DNA of 64,000 nucleotides. Source: Colwellia sp. 39_35_sub15_T18 (GTDB lineage Bacteria > Pseudomonadota > Gammaproteobacteria > Enterobacterales > Alteromonadaceae). The translations under genes were made by a program, and so were the position numbers. The notes below the pieces were generated by a model. That model searched no databases. It was not told the origin of the DNA and saw only the letters and a list, made by a program, of their open reading frames with translations. The first letter of the stretch is position 1, and every line of letters starts with the position of its first letter. Positions 26,877-35,718 of the stretch are shown here, one piece after another. Where the stretch lies: positions 85,302 to 149,301 of the forward strand of contig MAAE01000048.1 of assembly GCA_002162675.1 (NCBI GenBank). Direction: 5' to 3'.

Positions 26877-27713
26877 TCACTTACCTGTCCTTTGATTTAT
26901 TAATGTAACCCCTGCGACACTCAATAGATCAGTCAGATCACTTGAGTGCATGCTTTTCGCTACTTCTTCTTTTACAATTTCAGGAATTATTTCAATTTTC
27001 TTTCCATTAATCATCATAAAAGCACAACCATAAGGGGGATACCAGAATGCTCGAGCATACCTCTCAATTTTCTCTGAACTAGCGTTTAGCGGGATTTCTT
27101 TAAGGCTTTCAAATTCATCTTTTTTCATATAACGCATTTCAACTGGGTTTTGCGGCATTAAAGGTAATTTTTCGCCAGTTGCTACCATTTCACAGAAATC
27201 TATGAATAACTTGACCATTTTCGCTTGCGCCTTTCTTTCAAGACTAAAGGCGGTTTCAACCGCAGGATTAATAGTGAATCGATCAACCCTTAACAAAGGA
27301 CCTGTATCAAAGCCTTGGTCCATATAATGACAGGTACAGCCGTATTCTTTGCTTCCTTCTAAAATTGCAATATTGTAAAAAGCCCAACCTCCAAATTGGG
27401 GTAGTGGCCCAGCATGAAAATTTAAAGGTGCTTCATTTGCCATATTAAGAGTGCGAGGCACAACAAGGTTTCTATACATATAGCTGATAACGAAATCTAC
27501 TTTAGTGTTATCAGGGATTGCACTTTGTGCAGTCAAAACGTTTAAATTATGCGCTTGAGCAAACTCTTGTAGTGACGGTTTTTCCAACCATTCAGGCTCA
27601 TCTCCTGGACTTGCAACTACGTATTGAACATCCCAACCGCGTTCAACTAAAACAGCAAGAGCCGCAACAGCACCAGGTTTTGATCCTAATAATATTACTG
27701 AGGGTTTATTCAT
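26877..27713 (-). CDS. Sugar N-formyltransferase
   Basis: A 278-residue protein of the methionyl-tRNA formyltransferase fold. The catalytic Asn-His-Asp triad can be placed in LNFHAGPLPQFGGW and DQGFDTGPLL. It is too short for Fmt and lacks its tRNA-binding domain, so a nucleotide-sugar amine formyltransferase using 10-formyl-tetrahydrofolate is likely. It overlaps by four bases the aminotransferase gene that would supply the amine. Confidence 0.82.
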   Translation of the reverse strand: MNKPSVILLGSKPGAVAALAVLVERGWDVQYVVASPGDEPEWLEKPSLQEFAQAHNLNVLTAQSAIPDNTKVDFVISYMYRNLVVPRTLNMANEAPLNFHAGPLPQFGGWAFYNIAILEGSKEYGCTCHYMDQGFDTGPLLRVDRFTINPAVETAFSLERKAQAKMVKLFIDFCEMVATGEKLPLMPQNPVEMRYMKKDEFESLKEIPLNASSEKIERYARAFWYPPYGCAFMMINGKKIEIIPEIVKEEVAKSMHSSDLTDLLSVAGVTLINQRTGK

Positions 27714-28870
27714 TTCGAGGCCTCAAAGTATTCAGAGATACTTCCTGAAATATAATCAACCGTTTCCAATGACATCATAGAGTGAAGAGGTAAGGACAAT
27801 ACCCTCTGTGACACATACTCTGTAACATCTAAATTCCCTTTTCTACAGTTTTGAAATAGTGTGAAGGTATGCCCAGGCTGCCAATGAATTCCCGTATCAA
27901 TTCCACAACTTAGCAAATGCTTGCGTAGGTGTCCTCGATCCGTAGGGGGAACAAGAATATAATAAAGAAATGGTGTTATGCTTTTAAAATCAGTGTTAGG
28001 TGCATGTATTTGTTCAATCTTGCTAAGACTAATCGAATAATGAAGACAAGCAGCCTGACGACTTTCAGAGATAGCTTTCATTTTTTTTAGCTGAGCACAA
28101 CCTATGGCAGCGTGCAAATTGGCCATATGGTAGCGAAAGCCGAGCTCTTCTATATCATAAGCCCAAGCTCTGCTATTGTTATACATTTGTTCAGCTGGCT
28201 GTGTCATACCAATTAGACGTTTAGCCTGTAAGCGCCGCACACTTTCCTTCCCCTGAATAACAATAACCCCACCATCAATGCAAGTAATTGTTTTCACAGG
28301 GTCAAAGCTAAAAATGGTGTAAGCATGCTGGTTGCCTGTTGGTTTTCCTTTGTAGTAAGAACCAAATGAATGAGCCGCATCATGTAACACAGGGATACCA
28401 TGTCGCTTGGCAATTTCAGCAAGTCTATCGTGGTCGCAAATAAAAATGTCATAGTCCATAGCAATAATACATTTTGTTCTTTCTGTGATAAGACTTTCGA
28501 CCTGAGTTGCATCAATACACAAAGTATCTTTACGTATATCAACAAAAACAGGTTCGGCACCACAGGCTAGTATTGCTTGAAAGTCGGCAGCATTATTAAA
28601 TGATGGTGTGATAACTTCATCACCTGGACCGACTCCCATCATAAGTAAAGAGAGATGAATTGCCGCGTGGCCAGTACTCACAGCAACAACATGACGATCT
28701 GACAATGCATCTAATTCACAGACAGTAGCGACTTGCTCTTCAAATTGTTTAACATAACTGCCCATACCAAGCCAACCAAGCTTTAAAGACTCAACGGATG
28801 CTGAGATTTCGGCCTCTTCAATTAAAGGCTTAAAGACTGGTATTTTGGGAGGATTGGTTGAAAAATTCAT
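27710..28870 (-). CDS. DegT/DnrJ/EryC1-family sugar aminotransferase
   Basis: A 386-residue PLP-dependent enzyme. The Schiff-base lysine is in FSFDPVKTITCIDGG, and EVITPSFNNAADFQAI and LHDAAHSFGSYYKG are family landmarks. It converts a 4-keto (or 3-keto) nucleotide sugar to an amine. The neighbours give a route: CDP-4-keto-6-deoxyglucose from ddhA/ddhB, optional epimerisation and C-methylation, amination here, then N-formylation by the next gene. Confidence 0.88.
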   Translation of the reverse strand: MNFSTNPPKIPVFKPLIEEAEISASVESLKLGWLGMGSYVKQFEEQVATVCELDALSDRHVVAVSTGHAAIHLSLLMMGVGPGDEVITPSFNNAADFQAILACGAEPVFVDIRKDTLCIDATQVESLITERTKCIIAMDYDIFICDHDRLAEIAKRHGIPVLHDAAHSFGSYYKGKPTGNQHAYTIFSFDPVKTITCIDGGVIVIQGKESVRRLQAKRLIGMTQPAEQMYNNSRAWAYDIEELGFRYHMANLHAAIGCAQLKKMKAISESRQAACLHYSISLSKIEQIHAPNTDFKSITPFLYYILVPPTDRGHLRKHLLSCGIDTGIHWQPGHTFTLFQNCRKGNLDVTEYVSQRVLSLPLHSMMSLETVDYISGSISEYFEASK

Positions 28871-28883
28871 AAATTAATAATCT

Positions 28884-30107
28884 CTATAATAAATACAGTT
28901 CAGGAACGGCAATTATGAATTGGGTTCCTTTAGTTATAAGCTCAGCATTTTGCTTGTGTACTTCTTTAGCAATATTCCAAGGTAGGATCAGTACATAATC
29001 AGGAACCAATGCAGATAAAACTTTAGGATGCAAAATGGGAATATGGCTACCCGGCATAAACTTCCCTTGTTTTGAAAGTGCGGCATCACAGACAAACGGT
29101 AGCAAGTCAGGTTTTATACCTGCATAATTAAGTATTGTATTTCCTTTGGCAGCCGCTCCATAGGCAGCTACAGTTTTACCTGCGCGTTTTTGTTCAATCA
29201 AAAAGCTCAACAAGTCGTCTTTAATCTTGTCTGCCCGTACCTGAAATTGCTGATAAGTAGCTAACATTTGCAGGCCATTCTCTATTTCTTGCCTCAGCAT
29301 GACCTTAACCGTTTCAGAGCTGGGGCGCATATCTTCTGCGTGACAGCCATAGACTCGAAGACTGCCGCCATGAGTTGGTAATGTTTCAACATCGCAAATA
29401 CGTAATCCAGCGCCCTCAAAAATCAGTGATACTGTATATAGTGACAGATAAGAAAAATGCTCGTGATAGATGGTGTCAAACTGAGCCTGTTCGATAAGCT
29501 GCATCAAATGCGGAAATTCCAACGTGATGGTGCCATTGGGCTTTAAAGCCCCCTTTAGCCCTCGGGTAAAATCATTGATGTCCGGAACATGGGCATAGAC
29601 ATTATTACCTATGATTAGATCCGCCTGCTGTTTTTTTTCAGCTAATTGTTTACTTAATTCTTCACCAAAAAATTCACGCAGAACAGGTATACCTAACTGT
29701 TCTGCAACAACAGCTGTACTAGTGGTAGGTTCAATACCCAAACAAGGAATGCCCGCTGCGACAAAGTTCTTCAGTAGATAACCATCGTTTGAAGCTATTT
29801 CAATAACATGGTGGCTTGAGTTGAGATGCAGTCTCTCAATAATGGCCTGAGCATAGTGGGCTGCATGAGCCAACCAGCCACTGGAGGTACTGGAAAAATA
29901 AGCATAATCGGCATTAAACAATTGCTCTGCTTGTGCATAGTCTTCGGTTTGCACCAGCCAGCATTGATCGCACACCTTAACTTTGAGCGGAAAATAAAAC
30001 TCCGGCTGATTAAGCTGCTCAACAGTTAAATAAGCGTTTGAAGGCGGCGCAAAACCTAAGTCCACAAAGGTATGATTAAGCGGTGTTCCGCAGTACCTGC
30101 ACGTCAT
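28884..30107 (-). CDS. NDP-4-keto-sugar C-methyltransferase
   Basis: A 407-residue protein with the three parts of the sugar C-methyltransferase family: a zinc-binding N-terminus (Cys3, Cys6, Cys46, Cys49), a SAM domain (HVIEIASNDGYLLKNF, IGNNVYAHVPD), and the C-terminal domain (VAAYGAAAKGNTILNYAG). Relatives such as TylC3 and NovU methylate carbon 3 or 5 of 4-keto-6-deoxy sugars. I place the start at ATG 30107, in a TGATG overlap with the epimerase stop. Confidence 0.88.
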   Translation of the reverse strand: MTCRYCGTPLNHTFVDLGFAPPSNAYLTVEQLNQPEFYFPLKVKVCDQCWLVQTEDYAQAEQLFNADYAYFSSTSSGWLAHAAHYAQAIIERLHLNSSHHVIEIASNDGYLLKNFVAAGIPCLGIEPTTSTAVVAEQLGIPVLREFFGEELSKQLAEKKQQADLIIGNNVYAHVPDINDFTRGLKGALKPNGTITLEFPHLMQLIEQAQFDTIYHEHFSYLSLYTVSLIFEGAGLRICDVETLPTHGGSLRVYGCHAEDMRPSSETVKVMLRQEIENGLQMLATYQQFQVRADKIKDDLLSFLIEQKRAGKTVAAYGAAAKGNTILNYAGIKPDLLPFVCDAALSKQGKFMPGSHIPILHPKVLSALVPDYVLILPWNIAKEVHKQNAELITKGTQFIIAVPELYLL

Positions 30108-30667
30108 CAAATAACACCCCGTGAATATTGGTCATCTAAAAATGGAAATACCTGATCACGCTGAGAACATTCACTGATCGGCAACGGCCAAACTATTGCT
30201 AAACGCGGATCTAAAATATTAAGCCCTGCTTCGGCGTTAGGCTGGAAAGCAGCAGAGTGACAATAAAGTAGCTGCACATTATCATTTAACGTTTGAAAAC
30301 CATGTGCAAATCCCTCTGGAATCAATAAAGCCCTAGCATTTCCCGCCGATAACTTTTCCCCATGCCATCGTAAGAAAGTTGGAGAATCGACTCTTAAGTC
30401 CACTACCACATCCCAAATTTCACCTTGCAGGCAGCTGACCAATTTTACTTCACTAAAAGGAGCATGTTGAAAATGTAACCCTCGAACAGTCCCTTTTTTG
30501 GCTGAATAGGTGTGATTTATTTGAGCAATAGGCTGATGCCAGCCACATTTTTCTAATTCAGCAGCACAAAAAAGACGGGAAAAAAAACCACGTTGATCAT
30601 CGAGAACTTGACGTTCAATTAGCTTTAATCCAGCTAGTGGTAAATCAGTAACGGTAAAACGACTCAT
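30107..30667 (-). CDS. dTDP-4-dehydrorhamnose 3,5-epimerase-like protein (RmlC/RfbC family)
   Basis: A 186-residue cupin. It has RGLHFQHAPFSEVKLVSCLQ, with the catalytic His in the RGLH motif, then GEIWDVVVDLR and IPEGFAHGFQTL. In this operon the substrate would be CDP- rather than dTDP-linked, since ddhA and ddhB are upstream and no rmlA/rmlB is present. It overlaps both neighbours by a few bases. In such cassettes the protein epimerises C3/C5 and may prepare C3 for methylation. Confidence 0.86.
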   Translation of the reverse strand: MSRFTVTDLPLAGLKLIERQVLDDQRGFFSRLFCAAELEKCGWHQPIAQINHTYSAKKGTVRGLHFQHAPFSEVKLVSCLQGEIWDVVVDLRVDSPTFLRWHGEKLSAGNARALLIPEGFAHGFQTLNDNVQLLYCHSAAFQPNAEAGLNILDPRLAIVWPLPISECSQRDQVFPFLDDQYSRGVI

Positions 30668-31722
30668 AATAAGGCTTCATAGGCTTCAATGTCGGATACA
30701 CATAAAGCAAGTGCAGCTTGACCTTGATGTTCACTTCGATACCAACTAAAAGTTCGATCCAAGGTTTCAGCTAAAGACCAACACGATTGAGTTTTTAATA
30801 GACTTCGGCTTTTGCTGGTATCCAGCATCAACAAGCCCGCTTCATGAGGTCCCTCTGGTACTTCATGACAAATCACCTCACCTGAACCATAAAACTGCAA
30901 CGCCATGCTGATAACATTACGCACAGTTGCGGCTTCATGAGCGTGCGGGCCAAAATTGTAGGCTCCGGCTAACTCCGGTTTTTGATATGATTTTTGAGCA
31001 AGTTGCATATAACCAAACAAAGGCTCTAATACATGTTGCCAAGGTCGGACTGCCTCTGGGCGGCGAATTTCTAGTGGTTGCTGCTTTTGCCAAGCACAAA
31101 CAGCATCGGGGACTAGGCGATCTTTTGACCAATCACCACCACCGATAACATTACCTGCTCGAGCGGTTGTCAAGGCTACCCCTCGTTCAGCTAAAAAGCA
31201 TTTTCGATAACAATCAATAACCAGTTCACTTGCGGCCTTACTGGCACTATAGGGATCAAATCCACCGAGACGATCTTGTTCACGGTAGGGATATAACCAT
31301 TCTTGATTATGATAAACCTTATCGGTTGTTACCATTACCACAGTCTTAACCGAGTCAACAGATCGTAACGCATCTAGCAGATGAGCCGAACCCATGATAT
31401 TAGTCGAAAAAGTATCTAGCGGATTGTGATAACTGGCTCGAACTAGTGGCTGTGCTGCAAGATGAAAAACAATCTCAGGTTTTTCTGTCTGCAATAAGGC
31501 AGCAAGAGCAACAGGATCTCGAATATCACAAACATAATGTTCACACATAGCCTCAATACCAGCCAGAGTGAATAAATTTGGTTTTGTGATAGGATCTAGG
31601 CTTACACCTGTGATTTTGGCACCAAGTCGATGTAACCATAGTGTCAACCAACTTCCCTTAAAACCAGTATGACCTGTGATCAATACGCGTCGTCCTCGAA
31701 AAAAATCGTTAAACAACGGCAT
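30664..31722 (-). CDS. ddhB: CDP-glucose 4,6-dehydratase
   Basis: A 352-residue short-chain dehydrogenase with a tyrosine-lysine pair in YSASKAASELV and the N-terminal VLITGHTGFKGSWLTLWL characteristic of the CDP-glucose enzyme. It makes CDP-4-keto-6-deoxyglucose. I choose the ATG at 31722, overlapping the ddhA stop; the frame opens 12 codons earlier at 31758 but those residues are not conserved. The operon order ddhA-ddhB-epimerase-C-methyltransferase recurs in several bacterial O-antigen clusters. Confidence 0.92.
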   Translation of the reverse strand: MPLFNDFFRGRRVLITGHTGFKGSWLTLWLHRLGAKITGVSLDPITKPNLFTLAGIEAMCEHYVCDIRDPVALAALLQTEKPEIVFHLAAQPLVRASYHNPLDTFSTNIMGSAHLLDALRSVDSVKTVVMVTTDKVYHNQEWLYPYREQDRLGGFDPYSASKAASELVIDCYRKCFLAERGVALTTARAGNVIGGGDWSKDRLVPDAVCAWQKQQPLEIRRPEAVRPWQHVLEPLFGYMQLAQKSYQKPELAGAYNFGPHAHEAATVRNVISMALQFYGSGEVICHEVPEGPHEAGLLMLDTSKSRSLLKTQSCWSLAETLDRTFSWYRSEHQGQAALALCVSDIEAYEALL

Positions 31723-32489
31723 CACCATAATTTCCAAGGGGCTGTTTCCGATTGCCATAAGTCTTCTAGATTATTCTTATCACGCAAGGTGTCCATCGCC
31801 TGCCAGAAACCATGATGCTGATAAGCACTCAATTGTCCCTGTTCAGCTAAACGAATCAACGGCTTATCTTCAAAAATACTTTTGTCATTTTCAATCAACT
31901 CAAATATTGAAGGCTCTAGCACAAAAAAACCGCCATTGATCCATGAACCATCGCCTGCCGGCTTTTCTTTAAAATTCCGAACGCTACCCTGTTCTATATT
32001 CAGTGCTCCATAACGCCCAGGGGGCTGAATTGCCGTTACTGTTGCTATTTGACCCGCTGCTTTATGGTGGGCTAATAACTCATCAATATTTATATCAGCA
32101 ACACCATCACCATAGGTGAAACAGAAAGTCTCATCATCAACATAATCTTTGATTCGTTTCAATCGCCCCCCTGTCATACTATGTTCGCCAGTATCCACTA
32201 GGGTTACTCGCCACGGTTCAGCATGTTCATGATGCACTTGCATCTGATTGCTGCGCATATCAAAGGTCACATCGGACATATGCAAAAAATAGTTAGCAAA
32301 ATACTCTTTGATAATATAGCCCTTGTAACCAAGGCAAATAACAAAATCATTAATGCCATAATATGAATAGATCTTCATGATATGCCAGAGAATGGGCTTA
32401 CCACCGATTTCAATCATTGGCTTTGGTTTTAAGTGAGACTCTTCACTGATGCGAGTCCCTAGCCCTCCAGCTAAAATAACGGCTTTCAC
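31722..32489 (-). CDS. ddhA: Glucose-1-phosphate cytidylyltransferase
   Basis: A 255-residue sugar nucleotidyltransferase. It begins with [20 protein letters not shown] and has [38 protein letters not shown] and [15 protein letters not shown], which are diagnostic of RfbF/DdhA. It makes CDP-glucose, the entry to 3,6-dideoxy, branched or amino CDP sugars. The start overlaps the end of the small fragment gene by four bases, which marks it as the first intact gene of the unit. Confidence 0.95.
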   Translation of the reverse strand: MKAVILAGGLGTRISEESHLKPKPMIEIGGKPILWHIMKIYSYYGINDFVICLGYKGYIIKEYFANYFLHMSDVTFDMRSNQMQVHHEHAEPWRVTLVDTGEHSMTGGRLKRIKDYVDDETFCFTYGDGVADINIDELLAHHKAAGQIATVTAIQPPGRYGALNIEQGSVRNFKEKPAGDGSWINGGFFVLEPSIFELIENDKSIFEDKPLIRLAEQGQLSAYQHHGFWQAMDTLRDKNNLEDLWQSETAPWKLW

Positions 32490-32707
32490 TGTTTAATCTC
32501 CATAAACATATCATTGGGTAACTGAATGACAAACCTTTCTAACCAAGAAAAGCTATAAACATATTTATTGTCCCAACCCGCTCCATGAATTTCTTGGCTA
32601 ATGGCTGAAAAACCTTCTTGACTAGCAATACTGACCGTTTTTTCTTTATCTTGTTTATTTAGAATAGTTATTTGATTATTGTCAAAATTAATATTTATAT
32701 TTTTCAC
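32486..32707 (-). pseudogene. N-terminal fragment of a CmcI-like methyltransferase
   Basis: A 73-codon frame whose product I read as a truncated CmcI-family protein. The segment GWDNKYVYSFSWLERFVIQ aligns with NRYMYNFECLGRPIIQ of the intact gene at 25911, and the preceding residues resemble the usual start of the family. The protein ends just where the SAM-binding core should begin and is followed at once by ddhA. It is probably a decayed or recombination-truncated gene, though it could still be translated and coupled to ddhA. Confidence 0.55.
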
Positions 32708-32914
32708 GGACTAATCACTTTATGTTTATTAAGAAAGATGAATCATTGTCACTTTATACATATGAAGTAACAAGCAAGAATAAAGCCAAAAAGATTTTTT
32801 ACTCGTTCCATTTTAAATGGTAATAAACTTTGTAACTTTCACAACAGTGTAAAATTTGATATTGTTGATTGTATTAAATTTTCTTTATAAATCAATAAAA
32901 ACAACCTATCTATA
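32708..32914. other. Divergent intergenic region
   Basis: AT-rich 207-base gap between the CmcI fragment (minus) and a glycosyltransferase (plus). A plus-strand TATAAA near 32886 with a TTGTTG 18 bases upstream could be a promoter. No other structure is seen. Confidence 0.3.
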
Positions 32915-33910
32915 ATGAGAAAACCAAGAATGAACGAAACTTTAAAGAATGAAAAAATATTAATTATCATTCCAACTCATAACAGAGCCCAATATTTAAA
33001 TAGGATTGTAAATTATTACCAGAGTTACTCAAATGAAATAGAACTTCTGATAATAGATTCTTCCGTGGAATGTAACCAAGGAGTTTCACTGCGTAAAGAT
33101 CTAATCTATCTTCATTATCCTAAAATGTCTTATATAGATAAATTACAAAAAGCGATGAAAACGGTAAAGAAACAAACAAATATTTTTACAACCTTTGTTG
33201 CTGACGATGACTTTTTTATTGTTGAAAAGTTAATTGAGTACAAATTTTTTCTCGAAGAAAACTCTGATTACTCGGCGATTCAAGGTGGGCATGTTAGTTT
33301 TTGGCAAGAAGAAGGTAGACATTTACTCTATGTTTCCCATCAATACGCCATGAAAAAAGAGTATAAAATCGATCAAGAAAACAACAAAGAAAGGGCTGAA
33401 TATTATTTTCATAATTACTTTAATGTTTTTTATGCATTAACTAGAAAAGATTTAATAATTCATTATTTTGAAACCATCCTTCCAGCGCTTCACCAGGTTT
33501 TAGATTGTGAGCTGTATATTGATTTAATCGAGGTTTCTCAAGCATGCTTTTTAGTTTTTGCAGGCAAAATTAAAATTGATAAATCAATAGCCATGTATAG
33601 AGAGTTTATACCTGACTCTGTCGCGCATGCCGAAATGGTTAGAATATCGCAATTAGTTGCAGAAAATAGCTTAACGGCTTGGAAAGCGGAGTTTTCGACT
33701 TTACTTTCTAAAAAAATCAACCTATCTACCTTAGAGTTATCTGAATTACTAGATATTGCCATGATAGGAGTACAGGAATTTCAAGACAATAAAAATGCTG
33801 GCGATAGAAAAAATTTACGTAGAATAGAAAAAGGTATTGAAATGGATCATATTAAAGAACAATGGCAAGACATTAATAAGTTTATTAATGCAAAGATCAC
33901 GAGTTTTTAA
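32915..33910 (+). CDS. TIGR00180-type family 2 glycosyltransferase
   Basis: A 331-residue GT-A glycosyltransferase. The N-terminus KILIIIPTHNRAQYLNRIV and the acidic metal site VADDDFF fit the family often found in polysaccharide and flagellin-sugar clusters. Neither ATG 32915 nor the ATG five codons later has a strong ribosome site, so the start is provisional. It is one of the few plus-strand genes in the middle of the island and has no partner other than the small secreted protein downstream. Confidence 0.8.
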   Translation: MRKPRMNETLKNEKILIIIPTHNRAQYLNRIVNYYQSYSNEIELLIIDSSVECNQGVSLRKDLIYLHYPKMSYIDKLQKAMKTVKKQTNIFTTFVADDDFFIVEKLIEYKFFLEENSDYSAIQGGHVSFWQEEGRHLLYVSHQYAMKKEYKIDQENNKERAEYYFHNYFNVFYALTRKDLIIHYFETILPALHQVLDCELYIDLIEVSQACFLVFAGKIKIDKSIAMYREFIPDSVAHAEMVRISQLVAENSLTAWKAEFSTLLSKKINLSTLELSELLDIAMIGVQEFQDNKNAGDRKNLRRIEKGIEMDHIKEQWQDINKFINAKITSF

Positions 33911-33959
33911 TCTATATTTCTATATGCTATTAATATCATTTCAAAGACAAAAAATTAAA

Positions 33960-33973
33960 AAGGATTATTTATG
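33960..33973 (+). promoter_or_regulatory. Strong ribosome-binding site and ATG followed by an early stop
   Basis: AAGGA is six bases before ATG at 33971, but that frame stops after three codons (MKE). The next frame over leads straight into the secreted protein at 33997. One extra A in the AAA run just after the ATG would give MKRVTCVKIMMIIYLIISTH, a normal signal peptide start. Confidence 0.6.
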
Positions 33974-33996
33974 AAAGAGTAACTTGTGTAAAAATA

Positions 33997-34494
33997 ATGA
34001 TGATAATTTACCTCATCATTTCGACTCATATCGCTTACGCTGCGTCAGGTAGTGCAGTTATCCCTCCTAATATTGTTGCAAGTGGATCTCAGTTTGATCA
34101 AGATGTTCAACTTTTTATTTCAAATGTGTCAAACACTCAAAGTGAAATAGAAATCACTTTCTTTAATCAATCAGGTTCTGTTATTCATGAGTCGACATCA
34201 TCGGCAACAACAGAAAGACTTTATAGCTCATCAGGATATGTAGTAAATACATATACGGAACCAACAACTGGCCCGACAGTTAAGTTTTCTGTTGCACCAC
34301 ATGCAACAGTTCACATAGTTTGGTCAGCATTACATCCTTCAACTTCAACTGAAGTTGGTTACGGTGTAATAAAATGGAATAAAAGCCAAAGTAATGATAC
34401 TTTTTCTATTATTGCTAGGGGTTCAAACAATACATATAACCATGGCGTTATTTCAGAGGCATCGTTTCAAATAAACAGTGGTAAAGTTTTTTAG
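33997..34494 (+). CDS. Small secreted beta-rich protein, probably frameshifted at its start
   Basis: A 165-residue product without a recognised family. It starts with a hydrophobic stretch and ends a signal-like segment at THIAYA followed by ASGSAVIPP. The rest is rich in Ser, Thr, Asn and aromatic residues in alternating pattern, suggesting an exported beta-sandwich. The ATG at 33997 has no ribosome site, whereas a good site and ATG lie at 33960-33973 in another frame; see that entry. It follows the glycosyltransferase by 86 bases. Confidence 0.55.
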   Translation: MMIIYLIISTHIAYAASGSAVIPPNIVASGSQFDQDVQLFISNVSNTQSEIEITFFNQSGSVIHESTSSATTERLYSSSGYVVNTYTEPTTGPTVKFSVAPHATVHIVWSALHPSTSTEVGYGVIKWNKSQSNDTFSIIARGSNNTYNHGVISEASFQINSGKVF

Positions 34495-34555
34495 TCGATA
34501 GTAACGATCGACTAATTTATAAACTTTATGACATATCAAAAAGTTTATAAATTAG
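34493..34555. terminator. Bidirectional hairpin region between convergent genes
   Basis: Two inverted repeats lie after the secreted-protein stop. The first is AGTCGAT/ATCGACT (34493-34513). The second is a perfect 16-bp stem, CTAATTTATAAACTTT at 34512-34527 with its complement at 34540-34555 and a 12-base loop. It is AT-rich and lacks a clear T-tract, so terminator function is likely by position but not certain. Confidence 0.5.
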
Positions 34556-34680
34556 CTTCTCCCCCGCTAATCTAAATAATTTTACTCTGGTGTATTCAAT
34601 TAATTTTTGAGGGTTAAGATACTTGTTCTGGTCCATCATATAGAAATTTCATTCTTAAGCTCACTTGTTTCACAAAAACA

Positions 34681-35667
34681 CTATGCTTTATGAATATACT
34701 CACTAGGCTGAATTTTCAACACTTGATAATTATCGGTTAGCCATTTAATCGTTTCTTTCAAACCATTCTCTAGCAAAATATTATCTTGCCAAGCCAATTC
34801 GTTACGCACTTTACTTGAATCCAATAAGTAAGCAGAATCTTTGCCAAGTCGATCTTCTGACGCTTCACACAAACGTTCAAAAGGATAATCCATTAATTTA
34901 CAGATTTGTTGAACTAATCCTCGAATACTGACGGTGTCTTTTGTGGCTATATGGTAAATTTCGCCATTATTTCCTTTCTCGCCTATCGCGAGCGTAGCAG
35001 CAGAAACATCATCAATATGAATAAATGAGCGCTCTGAATGGCCTCCGCCATGCAATGATAATGTGCCTTGTTGCAATATGGCTAAAATAGCACGAGGAAT
35101 TATGCGATATAGTTGCTGGCCTGCGCCGTAAACATTCGTTGCACGTGTAAATGAAACAGGAAAATCATAAACATCATTAAAGGTATGTAAACTCATATCT
35201 GCCGCGGCTCTAGATACAGCATAAGGTGTGCTTGGCTGATAATTTTTATTTTCTTGAACATAACCCGAGCAACTACCATAAACTTCAGGTGTAGATATAT
35301 GTATATAGCGATCTAACCAGTCAACTTTACGTAGCATATTATGAAACTGGATCGTTGACACAGTATTTGTCATAAACCAGTGTTCCGGATGTTGCCAACT
35401 TTGTCCCACCATACTTTGTGCTGCAAAATTATAAATATGTTTGGGTTTTTCAATCGCTAATAATTTTTCAATATCAGCTAAATTATGGTTTAAATCGTAT
35501 TGATAGAATGCTAGTGGTTTGTCTTGCCATTTATAAGGTAATAGCGCGTCAATAGGCTCTACTGAACGACTTAAAGCAATAACCTCTTTCCCTTGGCTTA
35601 ACAAATGCCGACAAAAGCTAGCACCTGAAAATGAATTACTTCCTAAAACAACAATTTTGTTAGACAT
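34681..35667 (-). CDS. NAD-dependent nucleotide-sugar 4,6-dehydratase/epimerase
   Basis: A 328-residue extended SDR enzyme. The NAD loop is VVLGSNSFSGASFC, the catalytic region is STPEVYGS, and the Tyr motif reads YAVSR, so the usual Lys of YxxxK is Arg. TPEVYG is typical of sugar 4,6-dehydratases (GDP-mannose or dTDP-glucose type). It might supply the 4-keto-6-deoxy substrate for the ColD-like enzyme at 49163, since no ordinary gmd is present; that is inference. It lies 51 bases after another SDR gene. Confidence 0.72.
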   Translation of the reverse strand: MSNKIVVLGSNSFSGASFCRHLLSQGKEVIALSRSVEPIDALLPYKWQDKPLAFYQYDLNHNLADIEKLLAIEKPKHIYNFAAQSMVGQSWQHPEHWFMTNTVSTIQFHNMLRKVDWLDRYIHISTPEVYGSCSGYVQENKNYQPSTPYAVSRAAADMSLHTFNDVYDFPVSFTRATNVYGAGQQLYRIIPRAILAILQQGTLSLHGGGHSERSFIHIDDVSAATLAIGEKGNNGEIYHIATKDTVSIRGLVQQICKLMDYPFERLCEASEDRLGKDSAYLLDSSKVRNELAWQDNILLENGLKETIKWLTDNYQVLKIQPSEYIHKA

Positions 35668-35718
35668 AACTCTCTCTTAAACAATTTAAAACGTTCGGTA
35701 GACACTTTATTAGTAAAA

